Positions 10,660 to 22,420 are shown, numbered from the stretch's first letter. The stretch is DNA of 64,000 nucleotides from Allacma fusca (GCA_947179485.1 OX359246.1:71203508-71267507), one strand, 5' to 3'. The notes: generated from the letters alone by a model not told the origin. A program made the numbers and translations.

Positions 10660-12420
10660 CCTGGTTTCTACCTATATTTCACTCGCCTTACTCTAAAGCG
10701 ATCAAATGCTACGTGAATTTCCCTGTAATATTTGTGAAAATATGAAGCGTATTTTAACAATGTTACAGCATGTTCAATGCAATTCATTTGCATGAGCAAT
10801 TTTGAATGTTTTTTTTCATATTCATCTGATCCATTGGTAGTAAATGTATTCTGTAATTTTTAAACATGTCTCTTTGGCAATTGGTCATAAGCGAAAGCCT
10901 ACTCGACTTCAAATGAGTAAACACAAATAAATATATTATATATATATATGTTACAAGTTGTACACAAAACATGTTTGGTAACGGGTAAGTAGCATTCATC
11001 CAATGTTGCAGTATCGTTTGACAAACTTGCCCACAGCGTCACAGAACTTTATTGGTTTCGGAGTATACGCATATCCCAAAAGGATACAGAAACATTTACA
11101 CACAAAAAAGTAAATCAAAAGTTTGAAACTAAGTTTCTTAAAATGAAGCCATAAAAATACATTTTAATTTGAAAAATGGATCCACCCCCCCCCCAAAAAA
11201 GATTTTTGCCCTCAAATTTCAAAGCTCCATGTTTTAGTATTATTTCATAGAACATTAGAGTTGTATAATCACACACAAGGCTACATAAGTTTTAATGGAC
11301 TCTATAAAGTAACAAATATCGAAGGCTTGACGAAATCAATTGGTTTCTGTGTTCTTACTAATTACGGAATACATGATGATATAATTATTAACACCCTTAA
11401 TTTTGATTAAAACTCCCCTTACTGCTAACTCCCGGGTCCCGTTTTCCTATGTAAACAGCTGCATTTCTATTCCAAAGAAATCATTTTACTACAGTCAACT
11501 CTCTCTATAACGGAAATTCTGGGGACTGTCATATTTTGTCCGTTATAAAGATTGTCCCTTATAGGCTTATAACGGAATTAAATCCACTATACAGAAAGCA
11601 CACTAACTTATCTAAAAAGTAACTACACACGCTTATGAAAAATTAAAAAACCACTAAAAATGCATGTAGTTGGTAGATTTGTTAATTTTTGGTATGTAAC
11701 AACTTCAATTCTTGAAATCCAACTCCAAAAATCTGTTGAACGGTTGTTACCACTTCAATTCTTGAAATCGAAATCGAAATATCTTGAAAAAGAACTTGAC
11801 AAATTCTTTTTTCAATACACTTTACTCTCCTATTTGCCGGATTGTATTTCAAAAATTATTTAAGGTTTTGCGTTTAGTGCTGCACATTTTAAATTCACGT
11901 ATTTCTTGATTTTAATTAGTGATCAATAAATATTACAAAATTTATACAATATTGTCGGTTATAGTTCATGTTCAATCTCCAGAGACATCGTGGTTACTCA
12001 AGCATGAAGGAAACTGAAGTGCAATAATAAGCTTATTATGCAGTTTGCACATTTGGTTTCCAAATTCTGGTGGAAGCGACTGCACACATACCAATTATTT
12101 TCTGAAAATCCGTTATAGAATGTGTGTACCACTCCACCGTACCTTGAAATATGTTCCCTTATAGAGAGTTTTCCCTTATAAACATATCCCTTGTAAACCG
12201 AGTCTTATACATGTAGTTATATGGGCATTTTGCCGGGACCAACCAATTGTGTCCCTTATAGTGAGTTTTCCCTTATAGAGTACTCCCTTATAGAGAGAGT
12301 TGACTGTATTATTGGAAAATTCAGATAAAGTCCTCATTTGCTTTTTTTCAAGGACAGAAATCATGTGCAGGGGATTTTGTGTACGATCATGTCCCTCGCT
12401 AGCAGACCTGCTTGCCAGTA
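10660..12420. repeat. Interspersed repeat R1, copy 1 (split by pogo-like element)
   Basis: Sequence from about 10660 to 11489, resuming at 12309-12420, is repeated at about 43720-44400 and 44500-45434 with 48591-48730. Shared landmarks include TTCTACCTATATTTCA, a run of C residues (11184-11193; 45126-45138) and GTAAACAGCTGC. It encodes nothing recognised. The pogo-like element at 11492-12306 interrupts this copy; a different element interrupts the copy at 45435. Confidence 0.75.
11492..12306. mobile_element. pogo/Tigger-like non-autonomous element
   Basis: 815 bp with terminal inverted repeats CAGTCAACTCTCTCTATAA at both ends and a TA duplication (11490-11491; 12307-12308). The 2-bp TA target and this TIR style fit Tc1/mariner relatives of the pogo group. 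CCCTTATAG-like words recur inside both ends. There is no transposase. R1 sequence continues on either side, and the related copy at 48600 lacks the element. Confidence 0.85.
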
Positions 12421-12586
12421 TCAGGCAGTACCTGAAAAATACCCGTCGGGTCGGGTTCGGGTTAGCTAAAATTAAGTACCCGATTATCGGGTTGAACGCG
12501 GGTAGATGTAAATTCACATAAAAATTCATGCCGAGTTACCATCAAGTTCGGGTAAAATGTTATACCTGAACACTTTATCAGGTTCA
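12421..12586. repeat. GGGTTCGGGT-rich fragment, left part
   Basis: Words such as GGGTCGGGTTCGGGTT and their complements dominate. The same composition resumes at 16803-16860, directly after the LTR retrotransposon, so the two parts were one low-complexity, hAT-like element before that insertion. No TIR could be fixed. Confidence 0.5.
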
Positions 12587-12593
12587 AGTTCGG

Positions 12594-12862
12594 TGTTATT
12601 ATGCCTTGATGTGTGTAATGATAGCGTGATGAACCAGGATAATAACAAGTATCTTATTTATTAAGATAATTAAGTTGAGTAGGAAAGGAGCTAGTGCAAG
12701 ACTGACTGTAGACCTTTAGTCAAGTCTACCTTTAGGGAGGGAGGAATGTGGCATCATATGTCGGAATGTATTCTATGTATAAATTGCAAGTGACATTCTA
12801 CATAGGTTTACAATCAGTGGATGGTAGTAATTTAAGTAATTACAATTAGCCATTACGGCACA
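12594..12862 (-). repeat. 3' LTR of the gypsy element
   Basis: Plus-strand TGTTATTATG to GGCACA, 269 bp, with TG...CA ends. It differs from the partner LTR at about five or six bases and one 2-bp indel. Confidence 0.9.
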
Positions 12863-12946
12863 TCCTCTTTTTCTTATACTTTTAGTTAAAAGACTGATTA
12901 ACATAATCAAATAGATTATGTTTAACACACCAAATACAAATGAATT

Positions 12947-13981
12947 TTACAAATTCAACTTTGGTGGTGGTTTAACGACTCTTCCGCTTCGGGTAGTTTT
13001 GACTCCAGGTTCGGAATATGGTTTGACCATGATCGGTTTCTGAACAGTCTTGATTGATTTGGAGGCCGGTGCTTCCGGTGTAGTAGTTGTGACTATCGGG
13101 GATTTTACCGGGGTAGTATTTGATGCGTGAGGTGATGTCACTACTGGTTTGGCTGGACTTGGCGACTTCACCTTGAACAGAGATTGACTGGGAGCCACCA
13201 CTATATGCGTACGCACTAAAAACGAGCTGTTTCTCCTATATGATCCATCATGGGTTGTAATTATATACGATTGCGGGGTTTCCGCTTTCTTATCAACGAC
13301 TCCCCATGATCGTCTGTCCTTGACCCATCTCTCCCTCTTGGAAATCGTTCTTGACCACCACGTTGTGACGATTGTCAAAATGGAGCTTTTGTCTCTCCCT
13401 ACTGTTTTCTTCGAATGCAGCGACTTTTTTCTGTCGATGACTTCTGGAAGAAGCTTTTCGACGGTAGTGGGAATAGTTCCCTTGAGCCTGTGGCCTATCA
13501 GAAGCTGGGCGGGGCTATAACCATTTTCTAAAGGAGTTGTCCGGTACTCCAGTAATGCCTCATCCAAGTCCCTGTTTTTCTTAATAAGGAATTTTACAAC
13601 TTTCACCATTCCTTCAATAAAACCATTACTCTGAGTGTACAATGGACTTGAAGTGACGTGGCGAAAGTTATACGTGTATGCAAAGTTTCTGAAGGCGGCA
13701 GTTTTTATCGGATCAAATTGAGTTCCGTTGTCGCTTCTCAATTCGATTGGAACTCCGTGTCGTGAAAATATTGACTTAAGCTTATCAATCACATGTTCAG
13801 ATTTCATATTATGAAGGAGACATACCTCAGGAAACCGGGAGTAGTAATCAACTAACAGTAAGTACCATTTATTATGATTGTAAAATAAATCCAATGCTAC
13901 CAACTGCCATGGTCCTTGAGGGAATTGTGATGTAATAAGTGGTTCTTTTCTTTCTTGCTTGTGTGGGATACATATGTACAC
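12947..13981 (-). pseudogene. Gypsy integrase, catalytic core and tail
   Basis: The catalytic triad is visible: Asp in VALDLF, Asp in LRSDNGTQF and Glu in NGFIEGMV. This core would join element DNA to the genome. A Ser/Thr/Pro/Lys-rich tail of about 100 residues follows and ends at 12947. The zinc-binding N-terminus lies in the overlapping ORF 14301-13897 in another frame, so a frameshift separates them. Confidence 0.85.
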
Positions 13982-14301
13982 CTCTCAATTACCTGCCGAA
14001 TCTGCTTGGAAATGCCTGGCCACCAAACTGAATCTCTGCCTCGTGCTCTGTTTTTGCAAATACCCATATGTCCCGCATGCAGTTTGGCTAAGATTTCTGG
14101 CTGCAATTTCTTCGGAATCAAGATTCTGCCCCCACACATAAGACTCCCTGCTTGTGGCATGATCGCATCTCTATGCTGATAGTAAGGTTGCAGTTCAACA
14201 GGTATTTTCTTCGGGTTTGGCCAACCTTCTCTGCTGAATTGGGTTAATAATGCACTTGTGGAATCATTTATCTGCTCTTCAATAATTTGTGAGTTTTTCA
14301 T
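13897..14301 (-). pseudogene. Gypsy integrase, zinc-binding N-terminus
   Basis: HAGHMGICKNRARGRDSVWW followed by a Cys shows the His-His-Cys part of the HHCC zinc domain; the second Cys is displaced (CTYVSH where CxxC is expected). It follows RNase H and precedes the integrase core in a different frame. Confidence 0.75.
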
Positions 14302-14747
14302 CAGTGGACGGAAAATTGGTTATGACCATTATGTGATATATGTGCATCACATTCTTTTTCAAAATCTAGATTACCAATCTCTGGAAGTGGATGTCGGGAC
14401 AAATAATCAGCCGCAATTATTTCTTTCCCGGGCGTATAGAAAATTGAATAATCGTATCGCATCATACGCAACCTAAATCTCTGAAGACGTGGTGACAATT
14501 CATCTACATGTTTCGTCTTCAAAATGGCCAATAGAGGCTTATGATCGGTCTCAACTTTAAACGTTAGTCCCAGAACTAAATATTCGAACCGTTCACATGC
14601 CCATGCTATTGCCAAGCACTCTTTCTCGATTTGTGCGTATCGTTTTTCTGCCTCCGACATGGTTCTAGATGCACATGATATTAATCTCCACTCACCCGCA
14701 CTTTGTTTTTGTTTTAGCACGGCCCCGAGTCCCTGAAGAAGAGGCAT
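14301..14747 (-). pseudogene. Gypsy RNase H domain
   Basis: SCASRTMSEAEKRYAQIEKE and VETDHKPLLAIL are RNase H signatures of Ty3/gypsy pol. The first catalytic Asp (VVSSDASS) is at the end of the preceding frame (14692-15435), so a frameshift near 14720 splits the domain. Confidence 0.85.
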
Positions 14748-15435
14748 CTGAACTAACCACCGTTTGTTTTGGGAGATCGAAAATCGCCAGAATGGGAGCT
14801 GAAGTTAGTTGTTTAATAACTTTACTGTGAGCACTTTTATGATTTTCACTCCAATGAAATTCTGTATCTCGTTTCAATAAATCGTACAATGGTTTCATGG
14901 TGGTCGACAAATTAGGAAGAAACTGGCCCAGATACATAACCAATCCAACAAATATTCTCACTTCCGGTACATCCGTAGGATACGGCAAGGATGTGATAGC
15001 TTTTACTCGGTGTTCATCAATTTGAATTCCTTCTTCTGAAATTATGTGTCCTAAAAATTTAACTTTTAGTACTCCAAACTCACACTTGTCTAAATTCAAT
15101 GTTGCTTTAATTTCCGCCAGTCTCTTCAAGTATTTACGTAAGCGTTTGTCGTGCTCTTTAACATTAGAGCCCCAGCAGATCCAGTCATCAGTGTGATTCT
15201 GTACAGCAGGAAGGCCATTTAAAATCCGGGATATCTTCTTTTGAAAATTTTCAGGTGCGGGTGAAATTCCAAACGGCATTCTCAAATAGCAGTATCTTCC
15301 AAAGGGAGTAATAAAAGTGGTGAGTAACTTGCTTTTACTCGAAAGGCTAACCTGATGGAAACCGTGATTATGGTCCCCCTTACTGAAGATTACCGCACCC
15401 GTCAGTTTATGCAATGTCTCTTCAACTATAGGCAT
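14692..15435 (-). pseudogene. Gypsy reverse transcriptase palm and thumb
   Basis: Motifs in order: VIFSKGDHNHGFHQ (normally LDA in place of GDH), TPFGRYCYLRMPFGISPAP, and HTDDWICWG where I-D-D-I is usual, so the catalytic Asp pair remains in altered surroundings. It continues through EFGVLKVKFLGHIIS to the RNase H border. Confidence 0.85.
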
Positions 15436-16013
15436 TGGGTCACCTCAATGACCCCTAGCTTAATCATGTCTTCAAGCTTCGACTTTACCTTGTCAAGTAG
15501 TGGAAGAGGAACCTTCCTCGGTTGTGTGATAGCATACGGTTTAGCTCCTTCCATTAATCGAATGGTGTACTCGTCCTCCAAATTCCCTAGCCCTTGGAAA
15601 AGTGTTGGAAACTCTTTCCCTGGATTAACCTTCGTGTGAGTTGTAATCGTGTTAATATTGTTCAGTTGCACTAACTTTAATGCCTCACACTCATTAACTC
15701 CCAGTAATGCTCGCTCCAAATCTCTAACCACGTACACAGTACATATAGTTTCATATTGATTATATTTTAACTTGCAGTCAAACCTTCCTACTGTTGTCAA
15801 GAAATGTCTTCCAGGACCTTGAATCAGACTGTGTATTATCGGTCTTGAAATTGTATTTCTTCTTGGTGAACAGGCGGTTGATTTCGGTGTTACCCCCGTG
15901 GGCTTTGACTGCCTGAACCGCGTCGGTGAGGTCGAGTTTGTCTTTGAGCTGTAACTTTTCAGATAAATTTTTAACCAAGACTCCCACAACGATACGATCG
16001 CGAATGAGGTCAT
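15426..16013 (-). pseudogene. Gypsy protease end and reverse transcriptase fingers
   Basis: The first part has no D-S/T-G protease triad; only TVGRFDCKLKYNQYET and ALLGVNECEALKL, typical of the protease C-terminus and linker, are present. PLLDKVKSKLEDMIKLGVIE begins the RT fingers. The gag zinc knuckle and protease active site have been lost, probably by one internal deletion near 15850. Confidence 0.75.
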
Positions 16014-16407
16014 CTTTTAGTCCCTGATAGCCACAATGTTTTGCCAATCTGTGTAGGTCTGTAACAAAATCGTCAACCGGTTCGCCTTCTAGCTGGACAC
16101 GCGAGTTGAATTGGCACGCTCAAAAATCACATTTATTTCCCCCAGAAAGTGAGATTGAAAGGCTTCACAAACTTTAGTATAAGAAGCTCCATCAGTTTTG
16201 GTTAAGTTATCTAAAAGACGCCATTATATTGTCTGCGGGATCTCCCATTAAGTACACCATCATATTGATTTTCTTTGTCTCTTCCGCAGGATCCATTCCT
16301 GCAGCCATTGCAAAACGCTCGAATCGGCGAATCCAATTAGGCCATTCGGCTGGGGTTGTAAATGTAAACCCCTCCGGAGTCCTCACTAGTTCCATGGGAT
16401 TGCTCAT
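15778..16407 (-). pseudogene. Gypsy gag remnant
   Basis: 16407-16207 encodes a gag N-terminus (EWPNWIRRFERFAMAAGM) and, in the same frame after stops, 16120-15778 reads GEPVDDFVTDLHRLAKHCGY and LIRDRIVVGVLVKNLSEKLQ, characteristic of Ty3/gypsy capsid. The CCHC knuckle is absent. Capsid packages the element RNA; this copy cannot make it. Confidence 0.8.
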
Positions 16408-16524
16408 CTTGCCGAATTGTCAGTGTAAAACTAAGAACGGAAACTGAAAACTGTTTGTTTCTTTGTGATACTGATTAGAATCTGTAACTTCCGTGAATAA
16501 CTACTTTAAACCGATGCCACCATG

Positions 16525-16795
16525 TGTTATTATGCCTTGATGTATGTAATGATAGCGTGATGAACCAGGATAATAACAAGTATCTTATTTATTAAGATAA
16601 TTAAGTTGTGAGTAGGAAAGGAGCTAGTGCAAGACTGACTGTAGACCTTTAGTCAAGTCTACCTTTAGGGAGGGAGGAATGTGGCATCATATCTCGGAAT
16701 GTATTCTATGTATAAATTGCAAGTGACATTCTACATACGTTTACAATCAGTGGGTGGTAGTAATTTAAGTAATTACAATTAGCCATTACGGCGCA
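16525..16795 (-). repeat. 5' LTR of the gypsy element
   Basis: 271 bp, plus-strand TGTTATTATG to GGCGCA. Partner of 12594-12862. Confidence 0.9.
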
Positions 16796-16892
16796 AGTTC
16801 GGGTCGCAGTATATGAATTACCTGAGCCCGAACTTGACATTTCGGGTAATTTGCATGTCAAACTTCATAAATAATAAATACTTCATGAATAA

Positions 16893-17112
16893 AACCTGAG
16901 TCTGTTTTTTTCAAAACAGCCATTCCCATAGTGAAGCATTTTTTTGGAATATGTACATGAAATGAACATACACACATTTTAAATAGTGTGGATAATACTG
17001 AGGCCAGATATTATTGACATGTAGCCAACCAATCCCAAATTATTAAAACAAACATTTGGGACTAGCTGAGTTGCGGCACGGTCCCAAGGAATGGAGCGTG
17101 ATAAGGCTTTCT
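16893..17112 (-). repeat. Interspersed repeat R2, inverted copy
   Basis: Reads GAGTCTGTTTTTTTC, CCATAGTGAAGCATTTTTTT, CCAACCAATCCCAAATTATT and GGTCCCAAGGAATGG in the same order as the complement of 24153-23937; 23455-23720 is a third, more diverged copy. Each holds an AGTCCCAAATT...AATTTGGGA palindrome. Family unknown; no coding capacity. Confidence 0.6.
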
Positions 17113-17639
17113 GTTTGCGTAGAAGGCTATGCCCGTGTATTACGCTGGCATAAACATCCTCTCTCCGCAAGCATGCATGTGGCTGTATGTACACGCATGG
17201 AAATCATGCGTGCAGGGAACTACAACCGCATGCTGTCTTCCACTCTTATTGAGTTGTTGTAGGCTGTTGGTTTGCGGTTCATTTTTTTTTCAGACTGATT
17301 TTTTAAAAGCGTCGATATCTTTTTTAAAATAATAATAATTGTTGTGCTACCTTTTTTAAAATCCTTTTGTATATATTTTGTAGTATTAATTTGTATTTGT
17401 ATTGTTATTTTTGTAGCTTTAGGGATATTTTTGTAATTTTTTTCAGCGACACTAGCGCTTAGGCCCGTTATGGCGAGCAAGGGTTATGATGCTAGTGGTG
17501 TACTAGCAAGTGAGTTGTTTTTATTAAAACATTTTAAATTCATTTTTATTGATTTTAAATTAAGTTATTTCATTTTAAATGTAATTTTATAAAATAATAA
17601 AGACAATTAATACATTTTGAATATAAGGTTTTTTTATAG

Positions 17640-17830
17640 GGTAAAATGTTGGTCTTTGCCCCCCAGCTGTGACCCGGCTGGGACTCGGCTACACAAGGGT
17701 TCACGTAACTACTGCACTCAGCTTTGCCCCGGCTGGGAATGTGCAACCCAAGGGGTCATGTTACTAAATGGCACTCAGCTGACCACGGCTGGGAATGCGC
17801 CGACCAAGTGGTGGTGGGGTGGGTATAGGG
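17640..17830. repeat. GC-rich tandem repeat inside intron 1 of the transposase-like gene
   Basis: Three imperfect units of roughly 65 bp built around CTCAGCTnTGnCCCGGCTGGGA and a following CAAGGGTTCA-like stretch, within the AT-rich intron 17510-18350. G-rich runs follow (17806-17850). The ORFs across it are by-products. Confidence 0.6.
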
Positions 17831-20134
17831 GGCGGGGTGTAGGGATTAGACAGGGGTGTGTGGTTGAGTGGACCACATGGCTTAGGGGCTGTGCCCTGAA
17901 GGGTTTTGTTTTGGGTTCCCCTGGAGGCTTGTGAACAGCTTCGCCAGGTGTTATATGTCCCGCAAAACTTCCCCCCAGTGGGGTGCCATGTGGAAATCAA
18001 AACTGCACTGACCTGGTCAGGTTATAGTAGTACTTTAGGAAGGGGGTGGGTTTTTACTAATGTAGGTATACTTTAATTGCTTATGTCCAAGTTATTTTTA
18101 AATATGTGAATAAGGTATTTAAAAGGTGGAATTAGTAGTTGCTATTTTTGTGAGTTATTGTGTGTTTTTACTGTAGTTGCTTGATGTCACGATTTTAAAA
18201 TTAGATGATTTTATTTAGCTTCTACCTCCATGAGTAATAATAGGTGGTATTAGTAGTACTGTAGCTTGTAGTGACTAGCGTATTTTATTTGTAATTATTA
18301 AGTTAATAGTAACCAAAGTAAATTAATGTTGGCTTATTAAAATGTTTTAGGCTCCTGCATTATTGCTTTACGCTTGGGCTTAACCTGCGAGGATGAGGAT
18401 TTGATTCGCTTTAGGGATATTGATGAACGAACGCAGAGAAGCCTTACCTCGCATTTAACTAATATTACGTTTGATTCTGATTCATGTCTTTGTACTTATC
18501 ATAAAATATTATTTCAGGAACGGCGTAGTGACATCAAGTGTGGGAATCCTTTAAACAATCACAAGAAAGCCCCGTATATTTGCAGAGGGGAAAGAAGTTT
18601 TCAGGTCTCTATAGCACAGTATTTAGAGTCGGTTAGGGCAAATCGGGCAGATAGTTTAATTAAAGTTCTTAAGCCGTTTTATACATTGTGCATGAAATGC
18701 AGCGAAATATATCTCGAAGGTATTAGTTTCGGTAGCGCAAGCAATAACCTTTCTGAACCCAGTTGCATGGAGTCGGTAGACAGTAGCGACAGTGATCAGG
18801 ATTTTGTTCCAGGGAAAAAAAGTAGGACAGAAAGCATTCAGCTTGGCACAGATTTATTCAACCAAGTTCTTACGGCAGCTTCACTGCCAGTTATCTCAGG
18901 TAGGTGGGAGTCATTGAGCTACGAAGAAAAGGAAAAGCATCTCCAAAACAAGATTAGCAATGTGGTGGATTACTTAGTTGAACCCCCAGCTTCCCTAGGT
19001 GTTATCATTGAAAATACTCCATTGGATTCGAGCAAAAATTTAGGTATAATATCTGCAAATATTAGGAGCAGGGTGGAACGCGACATTCCGTTTAATGAGC
19101 AGGTTTTGTTAACAAGTGTTTTGCCTAGTGACTGGAGTGATCGTAAAATTAGCAATACGATAGGGGTATCGAGGCACATTGTGCGCGTGGCAAGGACTTA
19201 CAGGCTCATGATCAGTTACATTGTTCAGGCAAGGAGGGACACGGGAAGTCTAATCAGTTAGTTGAAAGTATAGTGGCATTCTGGAAGCGAGAAGACATTA
19301 GTAGAGAGCTAGCTGGTAAAAATAATTACGTCAGGGTAAGAACTCAGGATGAATGGAGCAAGCTTCAGAAAAGATTATTGCTACTTTCATACAGGGAAGC
19401 TTTTAAGGTATTTACGACAGGGGAAATCGGTGACATTGTGGAGGATTTCAATGCCCCTCATTTAGCTGTAACTAGAAGGTTAGAAATTGAAGGATTTTCG
19501 TTATCTAGTTTTATTAAATTTAAGCCAGCTGAGGTAGTTCCAGTTTCTCGTAGGGGTCACCATAATTTATGCGTTTGTGTCTATCACGAAAATGCCAGGT
19601 TACTCTGTAAAGCTTTAGGGTTAGATATTGCTGCTCTTATGAAGTTAAATGTTTGTGACGGGACGAGGAAGGATTGTATGTATCGTAGATGTGCCGATTG
19701 CAATGATCGTAGTACCCAGGTTGAGGAATCCGTTTTTGCAACTGTTTTAGAAAAACATCAGGGAGATAAGGATGTTGTAGTTCAACAATTGGTAAAAACA
19801 GATGCAACCGAATTAGTTCCCGTAGTTATACAAGGCTCTCAGTATCCTTCTAAAGTAGCAGGCGTTATTACTAGTCTCTTAAAGCATGACTTTATTTCCA
19901 AACAGCAGGCGAAGTATTTTCAGCAATGCAAGATTAGCGTAACGGATACCCATGGTGTTGTAATAGTTGATTTTGCGGAAAACTTCATCCCTATCTATCA
20001 GAATGAAATTCAATCGAAGCATTTTGGAGTAAACAGCAGTATAGGTAAGACAACACTTCATCCAATAGTTATGTATATAAGAGAGGGTGACAAGACACAA
20101 GTCGTTTCTGTTGTGATAGTCGGCGATTATTTGG

Positions 20135-20803
20135 ATCATTCTCAAAATGCTTTTCATTGTTTCTTCAAAAGATTTCTAGATTTTTGCAGGGAAAGGTTTC
20201 CAAAATTATGTAGCTGCCATGTTTTTTCGGATGGTTGTGCCGGTCAATACAAAAATTTCAAATCATTCGCAAACTTGGCTCATTTTCATAAAGACTTTCC
20301 TGGTTTCAAAATTTGTTGGACATTCTTTGCTACAGCTCATGGGAAAACGCATGTGATGGAATAGGTGGAGTTGTTAAACGCTCGGCAGCAGACGTAATCA
20401 GAGGCTCAGGTGATATTCGAAATAGTGTAGAGTTGCATGATTTTATTACAGCGAAATTAAATTCTCAATTCTCGAATCATTCTCAAAATGCTTTTCATTG
20501 TTTCTTCAAAAGATTTCTAGATTTTTGCAGGGAAAGGTTTTCAAAATTATGTAGCTGCCATGTTTTTTCGGATGGTTGTGCCGGTCAATACAAAAATTTC
20601 AAATCATTCGCAAACTTGGCTCATTTTCATAAAGACTTTCCTGGTTTCAAAATTTGTTGGACATTCTTTGCTACAGCTCATGGGAAAACGCATGTGATGG
20701 AATAGGTGGAGTTGTTAAACGCTCGGCAGCAGATGTAATCAGAGGCTCAGGTGATATTCGAAATAGTGTAGAGTTGCATGATTTTATTACAGCGAAATTA
20801 AAG
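20135..20803 (+). repeat. 341-bp tandem duplication within the transposase-like gene
   Basis: Sequence from ATCATTCTCAAAATGC (20135) to GCGAAATTAAA (about 20462) recurs at 20476-20803 with only a couple of base changes; 13 bp (TTCTCAATTCTCG) lie between. The offset, 341 bp, is not a multiple of three. Both copies carry the same missing base ahead of the DGIGG motif, so that defect came first. Confidence 0.95.
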
Positions 20804-21522
20804 GTCACGTCGTTATATGTTTCTCAAAATGAAGTTGGTGAGCATGTCAAGCAGTTTAAGTTACAAGACAGGTATGCACAAAGCGGGACTATTTCAGGTA
20901 CAAGAGAAATGCATCATATTTTACCTTGGACTGACGGAATAGGGTTAGATCTTTTTGAAATTAGTTTTGATCCAATTCCTTCAAAAACCATTCAGTACTC
21001 ATCCCATCAAGATCTGGAGATTAATCCTTCATATACAGGGAAATATGTAGCGTGCATGCATAACAAAAGATGGTATGTAGGTCAGGTCTTAGAGGTCGAT
21101 ATAGAAAACGAGGAAGTGAAGGTTAAAGTTTTCAAAATTCCGAATCCCGTAACGCAACAGCTAAGTTGGGAGAATAGTTACGGTTATTATTATACATTCG
21201 GTTTAATCTTGCAGGAGGTAAAAGTAGAATGCAGAAAATCTGCATCGGGGCGTGATAGTTTCTTTCTAAGGGAGGAAATTAAAAATATAGAAGCTTTGGC
21301 GAGTAGCTTTCTTAGTCACCAGTAGGGATTGTAGTTATATGGGATTTAATTAGGGGGCGGGTCATACGTAGGGGGCGGGCGTTACTGCGGTTTGGCATTG
21401 GCTGTATTTATGTCGTCAGTGCATCTCGTAGTGTCGTCTGGCACCCTATAAAAGCAGCAGTTGCGGGTTGATATTGTACTTCATTTTACAAGCTTTCATG
21501 TTATTGTATATGTTGTTTACTT

Positions 21523-22058
21523 AATGCTTGCAACTTCGTGGTAAAATTCAATTCAAGGTCAACTTCATGTTCCTTGAATTCACTCCAACTCAGTTCACTG
21601 TACAAATACAAATACGACGTTCACTCTAGTTCACTGTTATTTGTTTTACAGCTCATTCAGTTCAGTTCAAATTAGTTTTGCATTTATATCAGTTCAATTC
21701 AAGTTCAGTTAAATCAGTTATTTTTCAATTCAGCTCATATTAATGATTATGTATTTAATTCTGCATTTAAGCTAATATTTTATTTGGTATTAAATCTGTG
21801 TTATTCAATAATGCAATTCATTGTCTGGTTTACTTTCGGTTTTTACTCTTAGGTAAACTAAATACACAATATAGTTTACTGCGAACGATTTGCTATATTT
21901 ATCGTTAGTAATTCAAGTTCAATCAAAGTAAAACATAGATCAGTTCACGTTCAAGCATTTATTCTATTCATTCATTTTGGTTCACTCATGTTTCCTCAAA
22001 ATGTTTTTGAAAAGTTCAGTTAGGAACTAGTTCACTGAACGAACTTGTTGCAAGCATG
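21523..22058. mobile_element. hAT-like miniature element, family F5
   Basis: 536 bp with ATGCTTGCAAC near both ends in inverse orientation (21524 and 22057) and a perfect 8-bp duplication GTTTACTT (21515-21522; 22059-22066). The interior is made of AGTTCA/TTCAATTCA words. The very first TIR base differs between ends. No coding capacity. Confidence 0.75.
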
Positions 22059-22420
22059 GTTTACTTATTATTATTATTTACAATATTATTTTTAGAAAAC
22101 AGCAAAATATTTGTCATTAATATTTGTTATTATTTCAGGTCTATCACCACAATAGCTGAAATCATTATGTTTTGTTGCTTGAAAATATTCTGGGGGTACA
22201 TATCACATGATTGCACAACACCCACCCACCCCCTGAGTGTATTAGTGCAGTCTAGATGGTTCCTTTGTATACCCTAGTTTACCACAAGGGTCCTACTTAT
22301 TTATTTTAGTATAAATCCTTCCGAGATTCCACGATGTTAATGTTATATTTCGTAACGTAACATATTCACAACGCCTTACGCAGATATGTATACAAATTAC
22401 CCGATTCGGATTTCCCCCGA

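Larger units (their letters stand above)
12594..16795 (-). mobile_element. Ty3/gypsy LTR retrotransposon, both LTRs present, decayed
   Basis: 4202 bp between two near-identical LTRs (12594-12862, 16525-16795), read on the minus strand as gag, protease remnant, reverse transcriptase, RNase H, integrase, the Ty3/gypsy order. A 7-bp direct repeat AGTTCGG flanks it (12587-12593; 16796-16802), longer than the usual 4-6 bp, in a repetitive target. Inside the 5' LTR, TGGTGGCATCGG lies two bases from the LTR edge and is the likely primer binding site. The 3' part of gag and most of protease are missing and pol has frameshifts, so it is inactive. The few LTR differences suggest a fairly recent insertion. 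Confidence 0.9.
17470..21325 (+). pseudogene. DDE-type transposase-like gene with Tudor/SH3-like C-terminus, frameshifted
   Basis: A 40-bp first exon from ATG 17470 (MASKGYDAS...) ends at GTGAGT (17510) and joins in phase to an exon starting at 18351 after TTTTAG. The frame runs to 19261, shifts near 19235 and continues 19273-20364 and, after a duplication, 20654-21325. Likely catalytic blocks: VDFAEN (about 19966), SDGCAGQYKN (about 20227) and DGIGGVVKR. Cys/His-rich CVCVYHEN and CMYRRCADC may bind zinc. The C-terminus (YVACMHNKRWYVGQVLE) looks like a small beta-barrel reader domain. From memory, similar ORFs are common repeats in arthropods and cnidarians; I cannot name the superfamily. Three defects make it non-functional: the shift near 19235, one missing base before DGIGG, and the 341-bp duplication. 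No terminal inverted repeats were found. Downstream CTATAAAAG at about 21450 could be a promoter. Confidence 0.65.

Noticed and set aside
17617..18000. ORFs on both strands in the GC-rich stretch
   Set aside because: Lie within intron 1 of the transposase-like gene and follow the tandem repeat.
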